A stretch of DNA of 42,591 nt from NCBI GenBank assembly GCA_012798135.1, contig JAAZNU010000040.1, positions 1-42,591 of the forward strand, in the 5' to 3' direction. A model generated the notes under the pieces. The model was not told the DNA's origin, did no database searches, and worked only from the letters and a program-made list of their open reading frames with translations. A program made the translations under genes and the position numbers. This document shows, one piece after another, positions 16,550 to 23,361 of the stretch (position 1 is the stretch's first letter; every line of letters starts with the position of its first letter). This DNA is from Veillonellaceae bacterium (GTDB taxonomy: Bacteria; Bacillota_C; Negativicutes; UBA1444).

Positions 16550-16643
16550 ATGAAAGTCAGCAGTGTTTGACGCAATGTCGAGCACTCGCTTTGAGAACAA
16601 AGAAAATATTGCACAGGGCTTGAACAATCAGGCACAACAGAAC

Positions 16644-16718
16644 GGGGCATTAGCTCAGCGGGAGAGCGCTTGACTCACATTCAAGAGGTCACTGGTTCGA
16701 AACCAGTATGCCCCACCA
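16644..16718 (+). tRNA. tRNA-Val (CAC anticodon)
   Basis: A 7-bp acceptor stem GGGGCAT/ATGCCCC, D arm GCTC...GAGC, anticodon stem CTTGA/TCAAG around the loop CTCACAT (anticodon CAC), T arm ACTGG-TTCGAAA-CCAGT and an encoded ACCA end form a complete cloverleaf. From the anticodon loop onwards the gene lies in the 46-bp att repeat, so its 3' half is provided by the integrated island. Confidence 0.97.
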
Positions 16719-16719
16719 A
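16674..16719 (+). repeat. attL core: 46-bp direct repeat inside tRNA-Val
   Basis: Bases 16674-16719 are identical to 25304-25349. They cover the anticodon loop, T arm, acceptor 3' strand and CCA plus one A. The flanking bases differ on both sides. Confidence 0.95.
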
Positions 16720-16731
16720 CTCAAAAGCGAG

Positions 16732-16763
16732 ACGCCACAGTCATTGTGGCGTTTTTCTTTTTT
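16732..16763 (+). terminator. Rho-independent terminator after tRNA-Val
   Basis: ACGCCACA (16732-16739) pairs with TGTGGCGT (16745-16752), followed by a T-rich tract. It lies just inside the island, so the island supplies a new terminator for the tRNA gene. Confidence 0.9.
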
Positions 16764-16786
16764 TGGCGAAGGCACCGTTCAAGCGG

Positions 16787-17848
16787 TCATTTGACTACCG
16801 CCTTGACTACCATCGTTTTTTCGACGATTTGGGCGATGTCCGCCATGTCGCCGCCTCGAATGTGAGTATAGCAATCGAGGGTCATCTGGGCTTTGGAGTG
16901 CCCCATCAGGTACTGGGTCCTGGCGGGATGGACGCCGGCGACCGCGAGGTTCGTTGCGTAGGTGTGGCGCAAGTCGTGAAATGTTGCCTCGATTTTGTAC
17001 CGCTCGCAGAGTCGGGAAAAATACCGTGTCAGGACCATGGGTTCGATCGGCTTGCGGTCGGCGGCCGGGAAGATCAGATCCGGAGTAGTCAAATTGACTA
17101 CTTTCGGCCGTTCTCCCGCCAGCTTGTTGAGGGCCTTGATCGTTTCCTGCGGCAGGGGCACCGTCCGATACGCGGACGGTGTTTTTAATTCCGTGGACAA
17201 CTCCCTGCCCTTTTTCACCGATCGCCGGACAATGAGCGATCCCGCCTTGTAGTCCGACCAGCACAACCCCAGGATTTCTTCGCGCCGCAGCCCGGAAGTC
17301 CAGGCCACCAGCAGCAGCGTTTTGCGGGGTTCCTTGGCGGCGTCGATCAGTTTCCGGACGACTTCCGTCGCCAAATACTTATCCGTTTTGGCCGGGGTTT
17401 TGGGACGCTTGACCGGTTCGGCCGGGTTCCGGAACAGGACCGCATCGTAGACCGCCTGCTGCAAACTGGATTTCAGGAAGTGGTGCAGCATCAGCACGGT
17501 CCGGGGCGAGCGGGTTTCCAGCTTGGCCGCCAGAAACTGGCGAACCTTCTGGGTGGTGATGTCCCGGAGACGGGATCGGCCAAGGTCTTCATTGGTGATG
17601 TGTTTGTCGATCAGGGTCGTATAATTGGACAGGGTTCCCGCGGTGACGTTTGCTTTGACCACATTTCCCAGCCAGTACTTGAGCCAGGTCGCCAGCGTGT
17701 CGTTTTTGGTGATGGAGTGTTGCCCGGCGGCCCGGGCGCTGGCTTCCGCCTCGTCGTACGTGGCGCCGTAGAAGAATTTTGCCTTGCCGTCAACAATCCG
17801 CTTGATCTGATAACGGCCATCGGCTCGCGGTTTTGGTTTTTTTGCCAT
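16787..17848 (-). CDS. int: Phage-type tyrosine recombinase (integrase) of the island
   Basis: A 353-residue protein. The N-terminal part (about 1-55, KPRADGRYQIKRIVDGKAKF) resembles an AP2-like arm-binding domain. A SAM-like core-binding domain (about 55-150) and the catalytic domain follow. Catalytic residues are visible in SGLRREEILGL (Arg), HDLRHTYATNLA (His-x-x-Arg), the GHSKAQMT His and the DCYTH Tyr. It catalyses site-specific integration and excision at the tRNA-Val 3' end. ATG 17848 has GAGGAGG upstream. The last codons (VVKAVVK) are written in the TTGACTAC repeats that look like arm-binding sites. The gene ends 68 bp from attL, facing the tRNA. Confidence 0.95.
   Translation of the reverse strand: MAKKPKPRADGRYQIKRIVDGKAKFFYGATYDEAEASARAAGQHSITKNDTLATWLKYWLGNVVKANVTAGTLSNYTTLIDKHITNEDLGRSRLRDITTQKVRQFLAAKLETRSPRTVLMLHHFLKSSLQQAVYDAVLFRNPAEPVKRPKTPAKTDKYLATEVVRKLIDAAKEPRKTLLLVAWTSGLRREEILGLCWSDYKAGSLIVRRSVKKGRELSTELKTPSAYRTVPLPQETIKALNKLAGERPKVVNLTTPDLIFPAADRKPIEPMVLTRYFSRLCERYKIEATFHDLRHTYATNLAVAGVHPARTQYLMGHSKAQMTLDCYTHIRGGDMADIAQIVEKTMVVKAVVK
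16791..16810 (+). repeat. Left-end arm-type sites (two TTGACTAC copies)
   Basis: TTGACTAC occurs at 16791-16798 and 16803-16810, a 12-bp period, about 70 bp from the att core and inside the last codons of int. The same octamer at the same spacing occurs near the right end. This suggests binding sites for the integrase N-terminal domain. Confidence 0.6.
17084..17102. repeat. Palindrome of the arm-type octamer inside int
   Basis: AGTAGTCAAATTGACTACT is a perfect 19-bp palindrome around its central base, made of GTAGTCAA and TTGACTAC. It uses the octamer seen at both island ends and could be an autoregulatory integrase site or a coincidence of valine/lysine-free coding. Confidence 0.45.
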
Positions 17849-17860
17849 GAGTACCTCCTC

Positions 17861-17921
17861 GCTCTTTCACAGGCGGATGCTCCCCGTTGAATCCGCGTCG
17901 CCATCCTCCACGTGAAAGAGC
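17861..17921. repeat. Nested inverted repeat in front of int
   Basis: GCTCTTTCAC (17861-17870) pairs perfectly with GTGAAAGAGC (17912-17921). Inside, GCGGAT (17873-17878) pairs with ATCCGC (17891-17896). In the int transcript the hairpin ends just before the GAGGAGG ribosome site. It may control int translation or be an operator. Confidence 0.55.
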
Positions 17922-17925
17922 CACT

Positions 17926-18384
17926 TTAGCCAGGTTTTTTCTTGCGCAAATAGGATGCACCGTCCTGGCTCTGTTTCTCGGTTGCATCCATCCGGGGGAA
18001 CAGGCCGGCTGCAGCCTCGATTCGCTCCGATAGTTCCGCGACCAACTCCGGACGCATCGAGTCCAAGGCCCGAATTACAGATTCATATTTTTTGGCAAGA
18101 ACCGCCAGGTCATTATCGGCCGGGGGTTCTTTTTTTTCTGGAAACAGTTCCGTAACGGAAATTTCGAGATAATCGGCGATTTTGGGCGGCGGATCTGTCC
18201 GGTGGCGGCAGCTCCGCCGTTTTTTTCGTGGCGCCGCAAAATCGGGAGAAAATCCGCTGAATTTGACAAAAACGAAACGCTCCAGGATCGGTTTTAAGGC
18301 CTGTTGAATAGCGTCCGAATGGTGTTGTACCGGGGCATTTGGACCGGTTTTTTGCTGCTTTTTCGCCACCGGAAAAAAGTTCAC
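17926..18384 (-). pseudogene. Decayed XRE-family phage repressor
   Basis: The last roughly 90 residues read like the end of a Cro/CI-type repressor: PPPKIADYLEISVTELFPEKKEP, the end of a helix-turn-helix domain, followed by a charged helical tail (LAVLAKKYESVIRALDSMRPELVAELSERIEA). The first helices of the domain are missing. Upstream sequence in this frame is unrelated, and similar repressor-like words appear in another frame (KTAELPPPD), so a frameshift and a rearrangement are likely. The gene stands where an island repressor should be, next to int and divergent from an SOS promoter. Confidence 0.5.
18283..18309 (+). repeat. 27-bp direct repeat, copy 1
   Basis: CAGGATCGGTTTTAAGGCC followed by NGTTGAANA. 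It matches 18783-18809 with two differences, and the two copies are exactly 500 bp apart. Confidence 0.85.
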
Positions 18385-18395
18385 AATTTGTTCGC

Positions 18396-18445
18396 TTTAC
18401 AGGCGCGTTTTCATCGGCTATACTACAAATGCAAACAAATGTTCG
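18396..18445 (+). promoter_or_regulatory. SOS promoter with LexA/DinR box
   Basis: TTTACA (18396-18401), a 17-bp spacer and TATACT (18419-18424) form a good promoter. CAAACAAATGTTCG (18432-18445) differs by one base from the Gram-positive LexA box CGAACNNNNGTTCG. It covers the expected transcription start, a classic repression position. The downstream gene encodes a Y-family polymerase start, a typical SOS target. Confidence 0.75.
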
Positions 18446-18476
18446 ATGGTTGTGGCGGCAAGCGGGTGATGAAATT

Positions 18477-18797
18477 TTGCGCACGATTCTGCACTGTGAC
18501 CTCAATAATTTTTACGCCAGCGTCGAATGTCTCTACCGTCCGGAGCTGCGCGGCAAACCGGTGGCGGTCAGCGGGGATGTCGAAAACCGGCATGGCATCA
18601 TTTTGGCGAAAAATCAGCTGGCCAAGGCGGCCGGGGTGAAAACCGGCGAAGCGATCTGGCAGGCGGAGGCAAAATGCCGGGGGTTGGTCTGTGTGCCGCC
18701 GGACTATCGGAAGTATCTGCGGTTTTCCCGGCTGGCGCGAAACATCTATGCGGACTATACGGACCGGATCGAAGCGTTGACACAGGATCGGTTTTAA
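18477..18797 (+). pseudogene. Truncated Y-family DNA polymerase (DinB/UmuC)
   Basis: About 106 codons from a TTG start match the N-terminal palm of DNA polymerase IV/UmuC: TILHCDLNNFYASVECLY with the catalytic Asp, GKPVAVSGD, GIILAKN and ARNIYADYTDRIEA. A complete enzyme has about 400 residues. Here the frame ends in LTQDRF and a stop within the second copy of a 27-bp repeat, so the second catalytic acidic motif is lost. An intact SOS promoter precedes it. It is a non-functional remnant, or at most encodes a short peptide. Confidence 0.85.
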
Positions 18798-18809
18798 GGC
18801 CGGTTGAAA
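18783..18809 (+). repeat. 27-bp direct repeat, copy 2
   Basis: The second copy of the repeat at 18283-18309. It contains the stop codon that ends the dinB fragment and marks the junction to the transporter cargo. Confidence 0.85.
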
Positions 18810-18881
18810 ACATTCTGAGTGTTATTCCCGGACTTGAATGGATTTGATCACAAGGAGATTGTAGCGACTGTGGAGAATACT

Positions 18882-18910
18882 TTGAAAAAAGTGGTAATCT
18901 ACATTATAAA
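18882..18910 (+). promoter_or_regulatory. Promoter of the island cargo operon
   Basis: TTGAAA (18882-18887), a 17-bp spacer and TATAAA (18905-18910) predict a start near 18917. This supports ATG 18936 rather than upstream GTG 18870 as the transporter start. Confidence 0.7.
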
Positions 18911-18935
18911 ACAAAGTAAAGGGCGGTCTGACAAC

Positions 18936-21065
18936 ATGGAGCAGGAAACGGAGAAAAAGGGACTGGGCACGCTGGAAGGAGTCTTTACTCCAACCATTCT
19001 AACGATTCTTGGCGTTGTCATGTATTTGCGCCTGGGTTGGGTAGTTGGCAATGTCGGCCTGATCGAAACGATCATCATTATTCTGCTGGCCCATTCGATC
19101 ACCATTTGCACGGCGCTTTCTATGGCTTCCATGGTATCCAACATCGAAATCGGCGCTGGCGGCGCATATGCAATCATTTCGCGTTCCCTGGGGTTTGAAA
19201 TCGGCGGAGCCATTGGGATTCCGCTGTACTTTTCCCAGGCATTTTCCGTCGCCTTTTACATCATTGGTTTTGTTGAACTGTGGCAGAGTTATTTTCCTAC
19301 TCACTCTGGTCTCTTTATCGGCGTCGTCACTTGGGCCGTATTGACGGCGATTTCTATGAAAAGCGCCCAGTTGGCGTTTCGCGTGCAGTATTTCGTGTTG
19401 GCGGCGATCGTCGTTTCCATCGCTGCGTTCTTGGCCGGGCCGTCGCAAAACCCCGGTGAAGTCGTCTGGTTAAGCAGCGTCGGCAAGGTCGGCTTTTGGG
19501 AAACCTTCGCGATATTCTTCCCCGCCGTAACCGGGATACTGGCAGGAGTCAGCATGTCCGGCGAGCTAAAAACGCCGCGCCGCAGCATTATCGTCGGAAC
19601 ATTGACGGCCATCTTTACCGGATTGCTAGTTTACCTCGCGCTGGCGTACTGGTTTGCCAGACAGGCAACGGCCGAGGCGCTTTTGGCCAATCCGACAATC
19701 ATTTTGGATCTGGCGTTTTGGCGACCGGCCATTGTAGCCGGCATCGTCGGTGCGACACTGTCTTCGGCGCTCTCGACGCTAGTGGGCGCGCCCAGAACCT
19801 TGGCGGCGCTGGCTGTCAACCGACTGGTGCCGTTTGCGGGTTTTCTCGGACGCAGAGCCGACGACCAGGAACCGCGCAACGCCATCTTTGTCTCTTCGCT
19901 ATTTTCGCTGCTGGTGATTGTCGCGGGAAACCTCGACCAGTTGGCACAGCTGCTCACCATGTTCTTCCTGACAACCTATGGCGCGATCAATCTGGTGGTC
20001 CTCATTGAACAAGGTAGCGGCATCATCAGTTTTCGTCCCCGGCTGAAAGTCTCTATTCTAGTGCCGCTGATCGGGTTCGTCGGCTGCATCTTCACCATGC
20101 TGCTGATCGACAAACTGTTTACCCTTACAACGATCGTCGTCATTATGATTATCTATAGCATTCTCAGCCGACGGGAGCGAAAGCTGGAATCGCCCTGGGG
20201 CGACGTGCGCGGCGGCATATTTACCACGGTTACCGAGTGGGCGGCGCAAAAAGCGATTGCGATGGAATATCACCCGCGGATCTGGAAACCGTCGCTGTTG
20301 GTACCGGTCGAGCAGCCGGAAGACTTTGCCCGTGTCAGCCGGTTTGTTGACAGTTTTTTATATCCAGCTGGCAGGCTGTATATCCTTTCACTTACCGATA
20401 CGCCGCACGGTGATGCCGGGCTGAATGCCCGATATGACGAAGTGTTGAAGCCGATTTTGGACAAAAAGATTTTCATGCGTAAAACGTTGATTCATACCCC
20501 GGCCGTTTCTTTTGAATCCGGCTTGTATCCATTGACCCAAGTGTTGCTCAACGCTTTTTTGCCACCGAACACCATATTGTTCACGCTCAGCGACGATGCG
20601 GCAAAACAAACGCAAATGGAACGCATATACCATACGATGCGATCACTCAATACCGGTTTGCTGTTTTTACATATTCATCCGAAGATTGGCTTTGGACAGG
20701 AGCGCCGGGTCAACCTCTGGTTGCGGGATAAGAGCCCCAATATGAATTTGGCTGTGCTGGCGGCGCTGCAGCTAACCCGCAACTGGGAAGCCCGCCTGAC
20801 CATCCTGCGGGTGGTCGAGGAAGACGCTTTGGTCGAATCTGTAACAGCGGATCTGGAATTGTTTATAGAACAAGCCCGATTGCCGGTCGATACTGCGGTG
20901 CGCGTGTTGATCGGCGACTACTGTACTCATATGCAAAGCCTGCGGGCAGACATCACGATTATGGGGATGCCTCGGGAGTATCCACAAATGGTTGCTTTTG
21001 CCGCCGATTTCCCCGGTACGATTTTGTTTGTCCGGGACTCCGGCATGGAAGATGCCTATGTGTAA
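18936..21065 (+). CDS. SLC12-like cation-chloride cotransporter / APC-superfamily permease
   Basis: A 709-residue protein. The first 435 residues contain about 12 membrane helices. It starts with KKGLGTLEGVFTPTILTILGVVMYLRLGWVVGNVG, the hallmark of the Na-K-2Cl/K-Cl (SLC12) family in the APC fold. GAGGAYAIISRSLG and the FAIFFPAVTGILAGVSMSGELKTPRRSI stretch are also family-like. The last 270 residues form a soluble domain, as in SLC12 proteins. The likely role is ion-coupled transport of chloride and cations or of an amino compound. Substrate is not determined by sequence. Placement with a GpgS-like gene hints at osmotic adaptation. ATG 18936 is preceded by AAAGGGCGG. Confidence 0.85.
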   Translation: MEQETEKKGLGTLEGVFTPTILTILGVVMYLRLGWVVGNVGLIETIIIILLAHSITICTALSMASMVSNIEIGAGGAYAIISRSLGFEIGGAIGIPLYFSQAFSVAFYIIGFVELWQSYFPTHSGLFIGVVTWAVLTAISMKSAQLAFRVQYFVLAAIVVSIAAFLAGPSQNPGEVVWLSSVGKVGFWETFAIFFPAVTGILAGVSMSGELKTPRRSIIVGTLTAIFTGLLVYLALAYWFARQATAEALLANPTIILDLAFWRPAIVAGIVGATLSSALSTLVGAPRTLAALAVNRLVPFAGFLGRRADDQEPRNAIFVSSLFSLLVIVAGNLDQLAQLLTMFFLTTYGAINLVVLIEQGSGIISFRPRLKVSILVPLIGFVGCIFTMLLIDKLFTLTTIVVIMIIYSILSRRERKLESPWGDVRGGIFTTVTEWAAQKAIAMEYHPRIWKPSLLVPVEQPEDFARVSRFVDSFLYPAGRLYILSLTDTPHGDAGLNARYDEVLKPILDKKIFMRKTLIHTPAVSFESGLYPLTQVLLNAFLPPNTILFTLSDDAAKQTQMERIYHTMRSLNTGLLFLHIHPKIGFGQERRVNLWLRDKSPNMNLAVLAALQLTRNWEARLTILRVVEEDALVESVTADLELFIEQARLPVDTAVRVLIGDYCTHMQSLRADITIMGMPREYPQMVAFAADFPGTILFVRDSGMEDAYV

Positions 21066-21109
21066 GCGGAATCAAGTAAAACAGAAATAACACAGCGGGA
21101 GGGAATTGT

Positions 21110-21460
21110 ATGACTCATGTTCTTTTGATTGCCGCAGCCGTCTTTGCATTTCTTGTCGCACTATTCGCTTTGCAAAACAGTGAAATCGTTCGCGTGGGTT
21201 TCATTGGCTGGAAATTTGAAACCTCTTTGGTTTTGGTTATTCTGGGCTCGGCGCTGTTAGGGTTTTTGACCGCGCTGTTCCTCGGGATCATCATGCAGAT
21301 CAAGCTTCGGTTCCAGCTGTACAAGGCAAAACAACAGATTCGCTTGTTGGAACAGAACGCGGTGGCGGACGTGGTTACGGACGTGGTTCCGGAGAAGCTG
21401 CCGGCAGGGATGGAGAGTACTGGCGAAAAGACGGATAAAGCACTGGACAAAACACCTTGA
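21110..21460 (+). CDS. LapA-domain (DUF1049) membrane protein
   Basis: A 116-residue protein with two membrane helices (about 3-20 and 38-62) separated by ALQNSEIVRVGFIGWKFE. This is the LapA/YciS pattern (hydrophobic helix, FALQN, beta hairpin, second helix). A short coiled segment YKAKQQIRLLEQ and a charged tail follow. Family members assist envelope or LPS assembly in some bacteria; the role here is unknown. A GGGAGGG ribosome site precedes the ATG. Its TGA overlaps the ATG of the patatin gene by one base. Confidence 0.8.
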   Translation: MTHVLLIAAAVFAFLVALFALQNSEIVRVGFIGWKFETSLVLVILGSALLGFLTALFLGIIMQIKLRFQLYKAKQQIRLLEQNAVADVVTDVVPEKLPAGMESTGEKTDKALDKTP

Positions 21461-22206
21461 TGCGTGTGGGGATTGCCTTGGGCGGGGGAGGCAGCCGCGG
21501 ATTCGCCCACTTGGGAGTGATTAAAGCGCTTGGCGAACAGGGCGTTGTTCCGGCGGTGTTTGCAGGAACCAGCTCCGGCGCCATTGTCAGTGCGTTGCTG
21601 GCTGCAGGCAAATCGCCGGATGAGATTTTTGCGATGATGAAGCAAAGTAAGATTACTGATTATATTAATATAAAAGTGCCGCATAACGGATTTTTGGCGC
21701 TGGATCAGCTAAGAGAACAACTGGATGGTTTTTTGGGCGGGGCAAGTTTTGATCAAATGCATCGGCCGCTTTTCGTAACGGTTGCCAACCTTTTGACCGG
21801 CGAAGCGGAATATCTTGCGACGGGAAATGTTGCCAAAGCGGTGCAGGCGTCCGCTTCCATCCCCATTTTGTTTTCACCGGTTGAAATCAATGACCAACTT
21901 TTTGTTGACGGAGGGCTGCTTGACAATGTACCGGTGAAGCCCTTGCTTGGACAATGCGAAAAAATCATCGCCGTGGATGTTTTGCCGGTGGAAAAGGTCA
22001 ATGCGGTTCATGGGTTGCAAGAAACCATCGCACGGACCTTTCAAATGAGTGTGGGGTGCTTTTTAGAAGAACGACAAAAAATGTGTTCCCTGATTATTCG
22101 GTTGGAAGAATTGGCCGGATACAATATTTTTGACACCAGCAAAGCAGAAGAAATGTTTGAAATCGGCTATTGCCACGTAAAGAAGCTGGACTTGCGGCTG
22201 TTTTGA
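21460..22206 (+). CDS. Patatin-like phospholipase (RssA/NTE type)
   Basis: A 248-residue cytoplasmic patatin domain with a Ser-Asp dyad. The oxyanion hole is GGGGSRG (residues 8-14), the nucleophile is S38 in GTSSG, and D150 lies in FVDGGLLDNVP. Such proteins hydrolyse phospholipids or lysophospholipids and often act at the membrane. The start is ATG 21460, overlapping the LapA stop as TGATG, so translation is probably coupled. A TTG at 21457 is an alternative. The domain is complete and nothing extra is attached. Confidence 0.92.
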   Translation: MRVGIALGGGGSRGFAHLGVIKALGEQGVVPAVFAGTSSGAIVSALLAAGKSPDEIFAMMKQSKITDYINIKVPHNGFLALDQLREQLDGFLGGASFDQMHRPLFVTVANLLTGEAEYLATGNVAKAVQASASIPILFSPVEINDQLFVDGGLLDNVPVKPLLGQCEKIIAVDVLPVEKVNAVHGLQETIARTFQMSVGCFLEERQKMCSLIIRLEELAGYNIFDTSKAEEMFEIGYCHVKKLDLRLF

Positions 22207-22244
22207 ACTGGGGATTGAGATTATGATGAAGGGCGGGATTTTTT

Positions 22245-23168
22245 TTGCATACGACAATGGACGTGCTGCTGCTCACGGATGATGAAACGAGTTTGCGGCT
22301 TGTGGAAGCGATGCTGCGCAAAGGCGGCTATGCAAAGGAACGTTTGCATTGCTATTCAAACTGGCAAGAAGGGCTGCTGGCGATGCAAAAGCCCCAAGAG
22401 CGCATCATCGCAATGATCAGCACGAAATACACGGTGAAAAATGATTTTGCCGAAAACATCCGGTCTCACGCTCTGGATTTTCCCCTGTTGCTATTGCATG
22501 ATGGAACTGTTACGGTGGAAATTGAATCGGATTGTTTTTCGCTGGGCGTGCAGGAAGTGCTGTCCTTGCCGGAGCTTTCAGTCAAAACATTGTTGAAGGC
22601 AGTTCGCAATGCGGCGGAGAGACACCGCATGCGAAGGCAAATTCATGAATTATCGATGGTGGACGAGCTTACCGGGATATATAATCGTCAAGGTTTTTTG
22701 CTTCGCGCCGAACAGACGTTGGCGCTGTCAGAAAGACTGGGAACGGAAGCGAATTTGTTTTTTCTGGATGCGGACCATATGAAGTGGATTAATGACAACT
22801 TTGGTCATCAGGAGGGAGATTTTTTGCTGAAAGAAATTTCTCGCATCTTGCAGGATGTTTTTCGCCGCACGGATGTGATTGGCCGGGTCGGTGGCGACGA
22901 ATTCGCGGTACTGGCCTTGCGGGAATCTTCTCAGGACGTCGACTCTATCTTCGGCAGACTGGCGGATAAACTGACTCAGATCAATGAGCAGCGGACGGTG
23001 CAATACCCCATTTCTTTTAGCATCGGGTCTTCGCGTTCAACCAGAGACAGTCGGGCCACCCTGGATGAACTGATAGAAGCTGCGGACAAAGAAATGTATG
23101 AGAATAAAAAAACAAAACGCGGACAGGGACCAATCCGCAATCATAATGACGTTCATTTTTCTCGCTAA
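22245..23168 (+). CDS. Diguanylate cyclase with degenerate receiver domain
   Basis: About 303-307 residues. The N-terminal roughly 120 residues have a receiver-like fold start (MDVLLLTDDETSLRLVEAMLRKGGY). The phospho-acceptor Asp position reads IIAMIST, so it is probably not phosphorylated. The C-terminal GGDEF domain is complete: VDELTGIYNRQGF, LDADHMKWINDNFGH, GGDEF at 216-220 of the longer form, and RRTD as an intact RxxD product-inhibition site five residues before it. It should make c-di-GMP from two GTP. TTG 22245 has GGGCGGGA at suitable spacing; ATG 22257 fits the domain start. Both are possible. Confidence 0.92.
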   Translation: MHTTMDVLLLTDDETSLRLVEAMLRKGGYAKERLHCYSNWQEGLLAMQKPQERIIAMISTKYTVKNDFAENIRSHALDFPLLLLHDGTVTVEIESDCFSLGVQEVLSLPELSVKTLLKAVRNAAERHRMRRQIHELSMVDELTGIYNRQGFLLRAEQTLALSERLGTEANLFFLDADHMKWINDNFGHQEGDFLLKEISRILQDVFRRTDVIGRVGGDEFAVLALRESSQDVDSIFGRLADKLTQINEQRTVQYPISFSIGSSRSTRDSRATLDELIEAADKEMYENKKTKRGQGPIRNHNDVHFSR

Positions 23169-23361
23169 GGGAACCGCTGCTTAAACAGATCATAATTAAG
23201 TGTATTCTCGCTATATAGAAAGATGCGCATCCAGGCTGCGATGCGCCGCTCATAAGCAACCAAATTGTCAACTGCGATAGATGTCCTGACTATAAGACAT
23301 GTAGGCAAAATAGAGATTAACCAGTTAATGAAAACGCAGAAATGGAGGACAATAATTTGCG

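Noticed and set aside
17611..17904. 97-codon minus-strand frame starting at ATG 17904 behind GGAGG
   Set aside because: It overlaps the start of int in another frame, has no family features, and its start lies within the inverted repeat.
18204..18226. Terminator-like hairpin GGCGG-CAGCT-CCGCC plus T tract on the plus strand
   Set aside because: It lies inside the decayed repressor sequence with no plus-strand gene ending before it, so a function cannot be argued.
18819..18935. Longer start for the SLC12-like protein (ATG 18819 or GTG 18870)
   Set aside because: A strong promoter at 18882-18910 lies downstream of these codons, and family members begin near the KKGLGT segment.
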